A stretch of DNA of 10,219 nt from Planctomycetota bacterium (GCA_024639415.1 JAHEIK010000104.1:1-10219); one strand, 5' to 3'. Counted from the stretch's first letter, positions 1 through 6,953 are shown. Notes: generated by a model not told the origin, from the letters alone. Program-made: numbers and translations.

Positions 1-135
1 AGCTTCTCGCTCCACGTCTTGCGCCGTCGTGCCATGCCCCAAGGATACGGACGCTCGGGTACGCAGCCTCCCTCCGGATGGGCGCGTCCGGCACTCCACG
101 ACGAGCGGATGCGGGGCGTGCGGTCCATGGCGAGG

Positions 136-141
136 TACCTT
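136..141 (+). promoter_or_regulatory. Candidate -10 hexamer (TACCTT) for the DUF6498-like gene
   Basis: The hexamer TACCTT fits the TAnnnT form and lies 11 nt before the ATG at 153, which would give a leader of only about 4-5 nt. No Shine-Dalgarno sequence precedes the ATG and no TTGACA-like -35 is evident. Support comes mainly from similar hexamers before the genes at 869, 1533 and 8141. Confidence 0.35.
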
Positions 142-152
142 CGCGCCTGACG

Positions 153-827
153 ATGTCCGAGTCCGATGCCATCCCCCGCGCCACACCCAACGCGACACCT
201 CCCTGGTTGAGGCCGTCGGTGCTGCTACTCGTCTGCGCGAACCTGGTCCCCGTCTATGGCGTGCTCGTCCTCGGCTGGGAGGTCTTCCCCCTGGTCCTGC
301 TGTTCTGGCTGGAGAACGTCGTGATCGGCGTCTTCAACGTGCTGCGACTGCTCTGCGTGCGCACGGGCGACGGGGAGGCGCCGACGGCGAAGCTGTTCGC
401 CGTCCCGTTCTTCACCCTGCACTACGGGATCTTCACGCTGGTGCACGGGGTGTTCGTGTTCGTCCTGTTCGCCCAGGGCATGTTCGACGGATTCGGAAGT
501 CCCCTCGGGCTGGTGTCGAGTGCAGGCGACGCGCTGACGCATTGGAAGCTCCAATGGCCCCTCGTCGCCCTGGTGGGCAGCCATCTCTTCTCGTTCGTGG
601 TCAACTTCCTTCTTGGTGGGGGATACAGGCGTTCCTCGCTCACCAAGGTGATGGCGCGTCCCTACGGCCGCGTGGTCGTCCTGCACGTTGCGATCCTGAT
701 CGGGGGCTTCTTCGCCCAGGCCCTGGGATCGCCCATCTGGGCGCTCTTCCTCCTGATCGGTCTCAAGCTCGCCCTCGACGTGCGTGCCCACCTGCGGGCA
801 AACGCGAGCGTCGATCCCGTGACCTAG
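153..827 (+). CDS. DUF6498-like integral membrane protein
   Basis: A 224-residue polytopic membrane protein of unknown function. I assign it to DUF6498 from memory of that family's pattern. Hydrophobic segments lie at about residues 20-40, 46-66, 82-108, 133-155, 174-192 and 195-211. The second contains FWLENVVIGVFNVLR, like the family's conserved second helix, and the C-terminus has GLKLALDVRAHL, a typical family ending. The frame is open further upstream to 78, but those 25 extra residues are Arg/Gly-rich and uninformative. The ATG at 153, with a -10-like TACCTT just upstream, is the better start. The next gene starts 41 nt downstream with its own promoter-like element, so an operon is not required. 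Biochemical role: unknown. Confidence 0.8.
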   Translation: MSESDAIPRATPNATPPWLRPSVLLLVCANLVPVYGVLVLGWEVFPLVLLFWLENVVIGVFNVLRLLCVRTGDGEAPTAKLFAVPFFTLHYGIFTLVHGVFVFVLFAQGMFDGFGSPLGLVSSAGDALTHWKLQWPLVALVGSHLFSFVVNFLLGGGYRRSSLTKVMARPYGRVVVLHVAILIGGFFAQALGSPIWALFLLIGLKLALDVRAHLRANASVDPVT

Positions 828-856
828 GCCTGCACACGCGGCGTCTCGGTGCGCGG

Positions 857-862
857 TACCAT
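857..862 (+). promoter_or_regulatory. Candidate -10 hexamer (TACCAT) of a leaderless GNAT gene
   Basis: TACCAT ends 6 nt before the GTG at 869, so the expected transcription start (about 7 nt after the last T) falls on the start codon itself. The intervening CCGCGC has no Shine-Dalgarno character. No clear -35 is visible. Confidence 0.4.
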
Positions 863-868
863 CCGCGC

Positions 869-1381
869 GTGCACCTCACGCCCGCCACGGTCCGGCATCG
901 CGACGCGTTCCTCGTGATGGCGAGGGATCACCGCGTGGCCGGTGCCGATCGCTATGGGCGCGCGCTCGAGGACTTCGACGTGTTTCTCGCCCGGATCCTG
1001 TCGCAGTCGCGCCCCTCCGCGTTGCCGCCGGGCCGCGTGCCGCAGAGCCACTTCTGGTTGCTCGACGACGACCAGACACGGGTCCTTGCCTGTGGGCGCT
1101 TGCGGCATCGACTCCTGCCCGACCTCGAGGTCGAGGGAGGACACATCGGCTACGACGTCAGCCCGGCGGTGCGCGGGCGTGGCGTGGGCACGCGGCTTCT
1201 CGCGCTGCTGCTCGTGGAGGCCCGCCGCCTGGCGCTCAGCAGGGTGCTCATCACCTGTGACGACGACAACATCCCGTCGCGCCGCGTGATCGAGAAGAAC
1301 GGCGGTCAGCCGATCGCGCCGACGATCTCGCCGGAGTCCGGCAAGTCGGTCAGGCGCTACTGGGTGCGCACGTCGCAATGA
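869..1381 (+). CDS. GNAT family N-acetyltransferase (COG3981-like)
   Basis: A 170-residue single-domain GNAT enzyme, expected to transfer an acetyl group from acetyl-CoA to an unidentified amine substrate in the cytosol. The acetyl-CoA-binding motif A is clear at about residues 94-111 (GYDVSPAVRGRGVGTRLL, with the R/Q-x-x-G-x-G/A core as RGRGVG). Near residues 129-146 is TCDDDNIPSRRVIEKNGG, characteristic of the COG3981-type predicted acetyltransferases, and the protein ends in RRYWV as that group does. The reading frame is open far upstream (to 29), but that part overlaps the DUF6498-like gene in another frame and is Arg/Pro-rich shadow. The GTG at 869 gives the usual family length and sits exactly where a leaderless transcript from TACCAT (857-862) would begin. 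The substrate cannot be read from the sequence. Confidence 0.88.
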   Translation: MHLTPATVRHRDAFLVMARDHRVAGADRYGRALEDFDVFLARILSQSRPSALPPGRVPQSHFWLLDDDQTRVLACGRLRHRLLPDLEVEGGHIGYDVSPAVRGRGVGTRLLALLLVEARRLALSRVLITCDDDNIPSRRVIEKNGGQPIAPTISPESGKSVRRYWVRTSQ

Positions 1382-1519
1382 CGCCGGCGAGTACGCCCGA
1401 CGGCGAGCCCTGCGCGCCGCTACGCACCTCCGCGATCTATGACCAGCCGTCCTGGCTGAGGATGGTCGTGCAGCGCCGGGGGTATTGCCAATCCCGCGAC
1501 GCGCGATCGCGAGCGCGTG

Positions 1520-1525
1520 TACCTT
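1520..1525 (+). promoter_or_regulatory. Candidate -10 hexamer (TACCTT) of a leaderless gene at 1533
   Basis: TACCTT ends 7 nt before the ATG at 1533. The intervening GTCAGCC has no Shine-Dalgarno sequence, so transcription would start at or one base before the ATG. A TTGCCA at 1485-1490 is too far upstream (29 nt) to be its -35. Confidence 0.4.
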
Positions 1526-1532
1526 GTCAGCC

Positions 1533-1964
1533 ATGCTTGATCCCGACGCACTCATCGAACCCGGTCGTGGGCTGGGCGGCATCGCCTTGGGCTGCCAGGT
1601 AGCCGACATCCTTGCCGTGGCGGAGGCGCTACGCGTAGTCGAGATTCCCGGCGAAGGCGAGGAGGAGGGCGTCACGATCCACTCGTTCGGCTCCATACGC
1701 ACATGGTCCGTTGCCGGTCGCGTGGAGCAGGTCGGCGCGTTCGAGGGCTACCGGGGTCGGACGGCGAGTGGCATCGGCATCGGCTCCACCATCGAGGAGA
1801 TCCGTGCCGCGCATGGCGACGTCGCCCTCCTCGGGGCCGAGAACATGATCGTGGTTCCAGCCGTGCCCGGTGCGGGTATCGAGACGACCGAGTGGGCTGC
1901 GCCGGACCAGCCGGATCCCACGGCCCGCGTCGTCCAACTCTTCGTCCACGTCGTCGACGACTGA
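1533..1964 (+). CDS. Uncharacterised 143-residue cytosolic protein with two similar segments
   Basis: I do not recognise this family. The 143-residue protein has no signal peptide or membrane segment and is acidic. Two segments resemble each other: residues about 12-31 (GRGLGGIALGCQVADILAVA) and 79-96 (SGIGIGSTIEEIRAAHGD). Both have the form G-hydrophobic-x-hydrophobic-G followed by a short helix. This layout is seen in small beta-rich proteins where a Gly-turn-helix is followed by strands (here the strands would be VTIHSFGSIRTWSV and ENMIVVPAV). The frame opens at 1485, but the ATG at 1533 is preferred because a TACCTT -10-like hexamer lies just upstream and the extra N-terminus looks unlike coding sequence. 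Function unknown; a metabolic, structural or immunity-type role cannot be told apart. Confidence 0.7.
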   Translation: MLDPDALIEPGRGLGGIALGCQVADILAVAEALRVVEIPGEGEEEGVTIHSFGSIRTWSVAGRVEQVGAFEGYRGRTASGIGIGSTIEEIRAAHGDVALLGAENMIVVPAVPGAGIETTEWAAPDQPDPTARVVQLFVHVVDD

Positions 1965-1965
1965 G

Positions 1966-1995
1966 GAGCGGCCGCTACGTCCGGATGCGCCGCTC
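1966..1995. terminator. Possible bidirectional terminator hairpin between convergent genes
   Basis: GAGCGGC (1966-1972) can pair with GCCGCTC (1989-1995), a perfect 7-bp GC-rich stem with a 16-nt loop. It lies exactly between the stop codons of the convergent genes ending at 1964 and 2002. Neither side has a U-tract, so it is not a classical intrinsic terminator. The placement is the main argument. Confidence 0.35.
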
Positions 1996-2001
1996 GCGCC
2001 G

Positions 2002-2301
2002 TCAGGCGATCTTCCTGAGGATCTCGCGTGCCGGGACCGTGCTGCCGCGCTCGTCCTTGAAGACCTGCTTCGCGAACTCGCAGTCCTTGCAGGTCGCGAT
2101 CTTCTTGGCGTGGGTGCCCTGGACCTCGCCCTTGCACAGGGTGCCCGCGATCAACCAGCAGGAGCGCCCGCCGTTGGTGCCGCCGTGGACGCCGTCAAGC
2201 CGCCGCTCCGTGGATGCCGGGCAGGCGCCAAGGTCGTCCTGGTGTCGTCCTCCGGGCTCTCTCCCGCACGCCTTGACCTGCCAGCAGTTCAACTTCGCCA
2301 C
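2002..2301 (-). CDS. Small two-CW domain protein
   Basis: A 99-residue cysteine-rich protein matching the two-CW domain, known in deltaproteobacterial proteins either alone or attached to signalling proteins such as chemotaxis receptors. Visible hallmarks: NCW at residues 5-7, CGREPGG at 12-18, ACPA at 26-29, RLDGVHGG at 34-41, SCWLIAGTLC at 47-56, VQGTHAKK at 60-67 and CKDC at 71-74. The seven cysteines (6, 12, 27, 48, 56, 71, 74) suggest metal or redox-cofactor binding, though that is inferred. The frame is open far upstream (to 2712), but that portion is the shadow of the CHASE2 gene. The start is taken as the GTG at 2301, which places NCW near the N-terminus as in the family, with a modest AAGG about 10 nt upstream. 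It lies 128 bp after the CHASE2 stop on the same strand. Function unknown. Confidence 0.82.
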   Translation of the reverse strand: MAKLNCWQVKACGREPGGRHQDDLGACPASTERRLDGVHGGTNGGRSCWLIAGTLCKGEVQGTHAKKIATCKDCEFAKQVFKDERGSTVPAREILRKIA

Positions 2302-2429
2302 GGAGTCCGCCCTTCGCCGTCGCGAGCAGCCGATCGATCGTGCCGCGCGCTTGTCTGGCGTCTTATCGGCAGCATGGCGCCGGCGGGACACGCGGCCCCT
2401 CACACCTGTAAGCACGGAGCCGGGAAGAG

Positions 2430-3980
2430 CTACCCGACGCTCCGCGCGGCAGATGCCCGCCGGCGCAACTCGAGCAGGACTTCGATGCGCTGCGCACCGA
2501 GCCCGAGCGCGAAGAAGGACCATATAGCGACGATCGCGTACGACACGTCGATCCACACGTTGCTGATGACGATGATCACGCCCGACACCGCTACGACGAT
2601 CAACGTGAGCGCGACATTGGAGAACAGGATCCCCCGCAGGGAGCGCCGGCGAGAGAAACGCGTTGCCAGACTCATGATCGGGAGGATCGCTCCGAGCAGC
2701 GCGTACCACCACTCGCCGCGCACGACCCAGTGCTCGCTCAGCAGCGCCTCGGCGCCGTAGGCATGCATGAAGACCCCGGGGATCTCCTTGTCGTAGAACG
2801 GCGTGAGCTTCATGTCACGCCCGCCTTCCGTTCCGAAGATCACGAAGCGGCCGCGCAGCAGCTCGGCCAGCTCCCCCGTCTCGTCGAGCACCGCGAAGTC
2901 GTCCGCGTGGAGGTGCAACAGGGGGGTGCGGGGAGGCACGAAGTACAGCAGGCCGCCGGGCGGCGTCTTCAGCGGCTCAGGCACGCGGGCTCCCATGGCG
3001 CCGTCCGACGGGGGCTCCGCAATCCGGCCCTGTGCGCGCCGCACGTGTTCGGCGATCCGCACGCAAAGGGCGGGGTGCGAGGCGTGTCCGGAGAAACCGA
3101 GGGGCATGGAGCGGACCTTGCCGCTCGCCTCCGTGAACGCGTACAGGTGCCCGAAGTTCCTGAAGCCGAGGTAGCCGCGCAGCGGCCTCTCCGCCGCCTC
3201 AGCCGTCCCGGCGTCCGCACCCTCCGGATCGGTCCAGCCCGGGTCGACATCACCGAAGCCTCGGCGCTGCATCGTGACGTCCGACAGCGTGCGCGGCGGC
3301 GCGCGCGCGGCGAGGATCGGTCCGGCGGGCGTGTCGAAGTGCCGGATGTGGTAGCCCGCGAAGACACGGAAGAGTCCGCCGGACGCACTCTCCATCTCCC
3401 TGATCTGGCGACTGAACATCTCGTCGGCCTCGGGATCTTCCGCTGCGAAGTAGAAATCCAGGGCCACGCCCGTCGCGTCGTTGTTGTAGGCCGTGCGGAT
3501 CTTCTGGAGCAGGTCGTAGCGATACGTCCTGACGCTCCCCTCCGCTTCACTCTCGTGCAGTGTCACCACGACCAGGCGGTGGCCTACAGGCGCGCGCCGC
3601 GCGAGGCGGTACGTCGGGTCGTCCAGCGCACCCAGCCCCAGCCAGTCGCGATGCGTGAAGTCCTCGTAGCCGATGAGGCGCTGCCCATGGTTCAGGGCCG
3701 GCGTGAAGGCCAGCCCGATGATCAGCAGCAGGAAGATGAGCGATCCAAAGAGCCACCCGGTGCGGATCTCCGGCTGCTTGTAGCCGGTACCGCGCAAGAA
3801 GTGCCAGGACGGCCACGGCACGATCTCCAGGCAGAGGGCCGGTCCGACCGACCAGATCACCAGCCACCAGTTGTGTGCCACGAAGGCGCTGAAGAGGGGC
3901 AGGGCCAGTCCCAGGCCCCAGCCCAGCGCGGTCTTCCAGTTCTTCTGGAGCGTGTTGAGGAGATCGGGGGCGCGCTTCAT
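2430..3980 (-). CDS. CHASE2 domain membrane protein without output domain
   Basis: A 516-residue membrane protein. Hydrophobic segments at about residues 17-53 (probably two helices) and 75-93 precede a CHASE2-type extracytoplasmic sensor domain (about 105-420). Three helices follow (424-440, 450-472, 476-495) and then only a 20-residue Arg-rich tail. CHASE2 signs include DDPTYRL near 120-126, VALDFYF near 172-178, and the C-terminal block LLRGRFVIFGTEGGRD then TPFYDKEIPGVFMHAYGAEALL (about 374-414). This block parallels the family's GR-V-IG-T...D-TP....-PGV-H-A segment. CHASE2 normally feeds a kinase, cyclase or GGDEF domain after the third helix; none is present here. It starts 13 nt after the FecR gene's stop with only a weak ribosome site, suggesting translational coupling and a shared role. 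The ligand is unknown. Confidence 0.85.
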   Translation of the reverse strand: MKRAPDLLNTLQKNWKTALGWGLGLALPLFSAFVAHNWWLVIWSVGPALCLEIVPWPSWHFLRGTGYKQPEIRTGWLFGSLIFLLLIIGLAFTPALNHGQRLIGYEDFTHRDWLGLGALDDPTYRLARRAPVGHRLVVVTLHESEAEGSVRTYRYDLLQKIRTAYNNDATGVALDFYFAAEDPEADEMFSRQIREMESASGGLFRVFAGYHIRHFDTPAGPILAARAPPRTLSDVTMQRRGFGDVDPGWTDPEGADAGTAEAAERPLRGYLGFRNFGHLYAFTEASGKVRSMPLGFSGHASHPALCVRIAEHVRRAQGRIAEPPSDGAMGARVPEPLKTPPGGLLYFVPPRTPLLHLHADDFAVLDETGELAELLRGRFVIFGTEGGRDMKLTPFYDKEIPGVFMHAYGAEALLSEHWVVRGEWWYALLGAILPIMSLATRFSRRRSLRGILFSNVALTLIVVAVSGVIIVISNVWIDVSYAIVAIWSFFALGLGAQRIEVLLELRRRASAARSVG

Positions 3981-3993
3981 TCGATCGGTCGCT

Positions 3994-5604
3994 CTAGCGC
4001 AGGCTTTCGATCAGGCCGACGGCGTGCGCCGTCTCGCTGGCTTCGAGTCCGCCTGTCCTCCGGTTGAGGATCAGCGCCTCGCGCAGGATGCGACCTGCGC
4101 TCTGGCCGTCGCTCAGCCGGTACATCAGCACACCGCGCCCGTAGAGATCCCGGGCATCGGGTCGTATGTACTGCTGCCGCATGCCGAAGCCGAGTAGGGC
4201 TTGCTGCGCCATCTCCAGTTCCATCATCCGGGCGAGCCATGGCTGGGCCGGAACGAAGGCCGTGGCGACGCTGGCCGCGGTCAGGGTCCAAGCCGCTTGT
4301 ACGTGAGCCTGCGCTACGTCTGCGGCCGTCCGGTCGAACTGCGCGAATCCGTTGCGGGCGTAGCGCCGCGCCAGCGATGCGTCACCGTCGTGTGCGATGG
4401 TGATTGCCAGTCCGAGCTCGGTCGCGGACGTCGTGCGCTTGCCGCGCGCAAGCTCCGCCCGCGCAGCGGCCTCCAGGGAGGCACGCGCCTCCTCCCAGCG
4501 GGCGGCGTGCAACTCCTTGAAGCCGCGGCGGCGTGCGATGTCCGCTTGGAGGAACCTCTCCGCCTTGTGAGGCCAGCGCTTGGCGCTGCGGCAGCCCGGT
4601 TGCTTGCACAAGGCCGCGAAGTCGTCGAGGTCCGCGGGGGCGATGTGTCCGGAACGGGCGCCGGCCTCGGCGGCCAGCATCGTCCGTCGCTTCCAGAGGG
4701 CCGGCTGCTCTGTGCGGCTCACGCGCGTCCGCCCGAGCAGATAGCCGACCCCCGGCAGGATGCCGAGATCCAGCTTCACCGCGCTGAGGTTGAGACTCCG
4801 TGCGATGTCGAGCGGCGCGGCGAGAGAGGCGCGGTAGGCGGACTGCAGACGACTCTCGGCCGCGGGGTCGATGCGGCAGCCGGAGCGGGACAGTAGCGCG
4901 GCGTCGACCTCCGCCCGCGCGCGGGCGGCGCGATCGAAGTCGCGACCACAGGCCTTGACCTTGTTCGCCGGTTCGGTGACGCCACCGACGAGCTTCTCGC
5001 CCTCCGTGACGCGCTGCGACTCTTGCTCGCATCCAGGGTTCACCTTGACGGCGCCCTCGTAGACGACCGTCTCGACGCCCGGTGAGGCGCCGTCCTCGGT
5101 GACGTGAACGCTGTAGCTCGTGGCCTCCGATGCGGCGACCTGCTCGCCTACGCGCACCTTCGTGGGCGCGTCGGACTCGATGTAGATGCTCCCCGCGCGT
5201 AGATCCATGATGATGCGACCATCCCTCGGCCGTGAAATCGCAACGCGGAACGGGCCCGTCAGCGTGTAGCTGATCTCCTTGCCGTTCGCTGCCGAGGCCA
5301 CGATCTTGATCGTCGCCGTCGCGTCTGCGGATGAGACTCCGTCCGACTCGTGCAGCGGCATGCCCAGGTAGGCGTTGTTCCCGCGCGTCTTGCCCAGCGC
5401 GGTCACCTTGACCGTATCCGTCAGGTCCTCTCGGACCTTGTCCACGACGATCACCTCCACCCGCGCGATCTTCGTGCGCGCAGCACAGGCCTCCTCGGTG
5501 CCACCGAGGAGGAGCATGGCCAAGGGCAGCAGGAGCAGCAGTGCACGCGTCACAGGACTGCCCAAGCGGCGAGCGCTCTCTCGATGCTCCGCCGAAGTAC
5601 GCAT
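3994..5604 (-). CDS. Exported FecR-domain protein with helical C-terminal region
   Basis: A 536-residue envelope protein. A signal peptide is clear: basic start, hydrophobic core at about residues 20-34, and likely cleavage near the ACAA at 39-42. Residues about 45-215 form a FecR-like beta domain: ISYTLTGPFRVAI (111-123), then SIYIES, VAASEATSYSVHV (156-168) and TVVYEGAVKV (179-188), closing with VTEGEKL. This is the usual FecR order of a 'T...G..F.V' strand, 'V.EG.V.V' strand and 'GE' turn. Residues about 225-536 are Ala/Arg/Leu-rich and helical, possibly TPR-like, with cysteines at 191, 219, 243, 333 and 338. The ATG at 5604 is preferred over an in-frame GTG at 5616 because GAGG lies 6 nt before it. 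As first gene of a pair with CHASE2 (13-nt gap), it is probably the extracytoplasmic partner. It is not an iron sigma-factor regulator in the classic FecR sense, since no sigma factor or TonB receptor is adjacent. Confidence 0.82.
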   Translation of the reverse strand: MRTSAEHRESARRLGSPVTRALLLLLPLAMLLLGGTEEACAARTKIARVEVIVVDKVREDLTDTVKVTALGKTRGNNAYLGMPLHESDGVSSADATATIKIVASAANGKEISYTLTGPFRVAISRPRDGRIIMDLRAGSIYIESDAPTKVRVGEQVAASEATSYSVHVTEDGASPGVETVVYEGAVKVNPGCEQESQRVTEGEKLVGGVTEPANKVKACGRDFDRAARARAEVDAALLSRSGCRIDPAAESRLQSAYRASLAAPLDIARSLNLSAVKLDLGILPGVGYLLGRTRVSRTEQPALWKRRTMLAAEAGARSGHIAPADLDDFAALCKQPGCRSAKRWPHKAERFLQADIARRRGFKELHAARWEEARASLEAAARAELARGKRTTSATELGLAITIAHDGDASLARRYARNGFAQFDRTAADVAQAHVQAAWTLTAASVATAFVPAQPWLARMMELEMAQQALLGFGMRQQYIRPDARDLYGRGVLMYRLSDGQSAGRILREALILNRRTGGLEASETAHAVGLIESLR

Positions 5605-5671
5605 GGCCTGCCTCACTCCCTGGTTCCTGCTTTGCCAGTTCAGTCAACACAATCACGGCAACGCGCTGCCC

Positions 5672-5701
5672 ACGGTATCGGCCAGCGACAAGTTGGGTCA
5701 A
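5672..5701 (-). promoter_or_regulatory. Candidate promoter of the FecR-CHASE2 operon
   Basis: Read on the minus strand, TTGACC (5701-5696) is followed after 18 nt by TACCGT (5677-5672). This is the only place in the window where a good -35 pairs with a TAnnnT -10. The predicted start near 5665 would leave a leader of about 60 nt before the ATG at 5604. Confidence 0.45.
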
Positions 5702-5710
5702 GCCTGTGGG

Positions 5711-5740
5711 TTCCCCGCGACACGTCCATTGGGCTATCAT
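5711..5740 (+). promoter_or_regulatory. Candidate promoter of the TIR gene
   Basis: TATCAT at 5735-5740 is a good -10. The element 18 nt upstream, TTCCCC (5711-5716), is a poor -35. Transcription would start near 5747, giving a leader of about 17 nt that holds GGTGG just before the ATG. It lies back to back with the candidate FecR promoter, so one regulator could act on both. Confidence 0.35.
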
Positions 5741-5763
5741 CCGCGCCACTACCGGGTGGACTG

Positions 5764-6936
5764 ATGCAGATCTTCATCTCCTTTGCCTCCGAGCAGTCCA
5801 AGACCGCGGAGTCGATCTACCGCAAGCTGCTGGCTGCCGGGTACGACGTCTTCTTCTCTTCGGACAGCATTCGAGCCGGCGAAGGCTATGACGAGCGTAT
5901 CCGCAACGCGATCGTCGACGCCGATCGCGTGATCTTCCTCGCGAGTCCCGATTCGCTGCAGGACGGCTGCTACACGCTCACCGAGCTGCAGATGATCTCC
6001 CGGAAGTGGGAGGACCCGACAGGCGTCGTGATGCCCGTGTTGCTCGAGGGGGCCACGTATGGCGACCTTCCCGCCTATCTGGGCGCGGTCACCTCCGCCA
6101 TCGAGCCCCAGGGCAGCGTTGAGTCCGAGGTCGTCGCCACGGTGATCGACGTCTGGCCGGTGGCCAGCGGAGGCAAGCACCGGCGCGCGACCAATCTGCT
6201 GGCGAGCATTCTCGTGGTCTTGCTGCTCGTGCTTGGAAGCTGGATGCTCTTTGCCAGTGCTGGTGGCCTCGAGGCTGCTTCCTTCGATATCGAGAACGGC
6301 CTCTACGAGCCGCAAGTCACGCCCGCGCTCGACAGCCTGGAGATGTTTTGCAGGGCGGTGCTCAAGAAGAAGCGCGACTGGGGGACGGTCCACGACTTCC
6401 TCGATGGGAAGCTCCGCCGTGTGGCCGAAGCCGAGGTCCTGCTGGCGCTGCTCGAGTCGACCGACGCGCGGGTCGTCCCGGGTGCAGTCGAAGGACACAC
6501 CTTGCCGTCCCTGCCGGAGGAGGTCTGGGCACTGCTCCAGACGAGGGGCCGCGACACGGTCGGGCTCGCCGAACGTGTCCTCACCTGGATGCAGCCTCAC
6601 CTGCAGGATGGAAAGCGGTTCTTCGTCTCGGGCATGCACGCGCTCACGGCACGTGACACGTTCCTGGCGTCAGTCCGAGAGCATCCCGCCGGCGTACGGC
6701 GTGCGTCCTTGCTCGCGTTCCTCGCCGTGTACGAGACATGCCGCATTTTCGACATGTTCGCCATCCGGCCCGCCGCGGACGATGTCACCTGTTGGGGCTA
6801 CGCGCCCCACCTCAGGGCAAAGCGCAGGGCTGCCCGCTTACAGATCCGCCTCGTGCAGCATGGCGAGCGCTGGCGCGTCGTCGCAATCGAGACGGAGATG
6901 AATCCGAACCCCAAGCCAAAGCCGAAGACACGCTAG
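5764..6936 (+). CDS. Membrane-anchored TIR domain protein with novel C-terminal domain
   Basis: A 390-residue protein in three parts. Residues 1-130 are a TIR (TIR_2-like) domain: IFISFASEQ at 3-11, GYDVFFSSDSIRAGEGYDERI at 26-46, ADRVIFLASPDSL at 53-65, and Glu74 in TLTELQMI at the position of the NADase catalytic glutamate of active TIR domains. One transmembrane helix follows at about 144-165. Residues about 168-390 match no family I know. They include a Trp-Arg-Val-Val strand near the end (GERWRVVAIE, 367-376), reminiscent of NTF2-like or DUF2939-type endings, and a Lys-Pro tail (PNPKPKPKTR). With the TIR in the cytosol, the C-terminal region would be extracytoplasmic. The start at 5764 puts the first TIR strand at the N-terminus, as usual, with GGTGG 4 nt upstream; the upstream open frame is shadow. 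It is divergent from FecR-CHASE2. It could be a defence NADase or a signalling scaffold. Confidence 0.85.
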   Translation: MQIFISFASEQSKTAESIYRKLLAAGYDVFFSSDSIRAGEGYDERIRNAIVDADRVIFLASPDSLQDGCYTLTELQMISRKWEDPTGVVMPVLLEGATYGDLPAYLGAVTSAIEPQGSVESEVVATVIDVWPVASGGKHRRATNLLASILVVLLLVLGSWMLFASAGGLEAASFDIENGLYEPQVTPALDSLEMFCRAVLKKKRDWGTVHDFLDGKLRRVAEAEVLLALLESTDARVVPGAVEGHTLPSLPEEVWALLQTRGRDTVGLAERVLTWMQPHLQDGKRFFVSGMHALTARDTFLASVREHPAGVRRASLLAFLAVYETCRIFDMFAIRPAADDVTCWGYAPHLRAKRRAARLQIRLVQHGERWRVVAIETEMNPNPKPKPKTR

Positions 6937-6940
6937 CGCT

Positions 6941-6953
6941 GCGGCTCGGCCGC
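6941..6953. terminator. Possible hairpin between convergent TIR and two-TM genes
   Basis: GCGGC-TCG-GCCGC is a perfect 5-bp stem with a 3-nt loop, lying in the 22-nt gap between stops at 6936 (plus) and 6959 (minus). It has no U-tract on either side. Being so short, it could be chance in this GC-rich DNA. Confidence 0.28.

Noticed and set aside
29..868. N-terminal extension of the GNAT frame
   Set aside because: It overlaps the DUF6498-like gene in another frame and is Arg/Pro-rich. The GNAT family length and the TACCAT element support the start at 869.
1444..1458. CAGCC-GTCCT-GGCTG hairpin downstream of the GNAT gene
   Set aside because: A 5-bp stem lying 62 nt after the stop without a U-tract; likely chance.
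1378..1602. Small open frame whose ATG overlaps the GNAT stop
   Set aside because: It overlaps the start of the gene at 1533 in another frame and has no family resemblance and a composition like shadow sequence. The ATGA overlap looks coincidental.
3296..3311. CG-dinucleotide-rich run
   Set aside because: It lies inside the CHASE2 gene and encodes an Ala/Arg/Pro stretch; no Z-DNA or regulatory role can be supported.
2730..4067. Long plus-strand open frame opposite the CHASE2 gene
   Set aside because: Its product is rich in Arg, Gln, Val and His with no recognisable domain, as expected for the antisense of a GC-rich gene. The minus-strand frame has clear CHASE2 features and membrane helices.
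4382..5749. Long minus-strand open frame overlapping the FecR gene
   Set aside because: Extremely Arg/Gly-rich product in a shifted frame of the FecR gene; no domain and no usable ribosome site. The FecR frame carries a signal peptide and the domain pattern.
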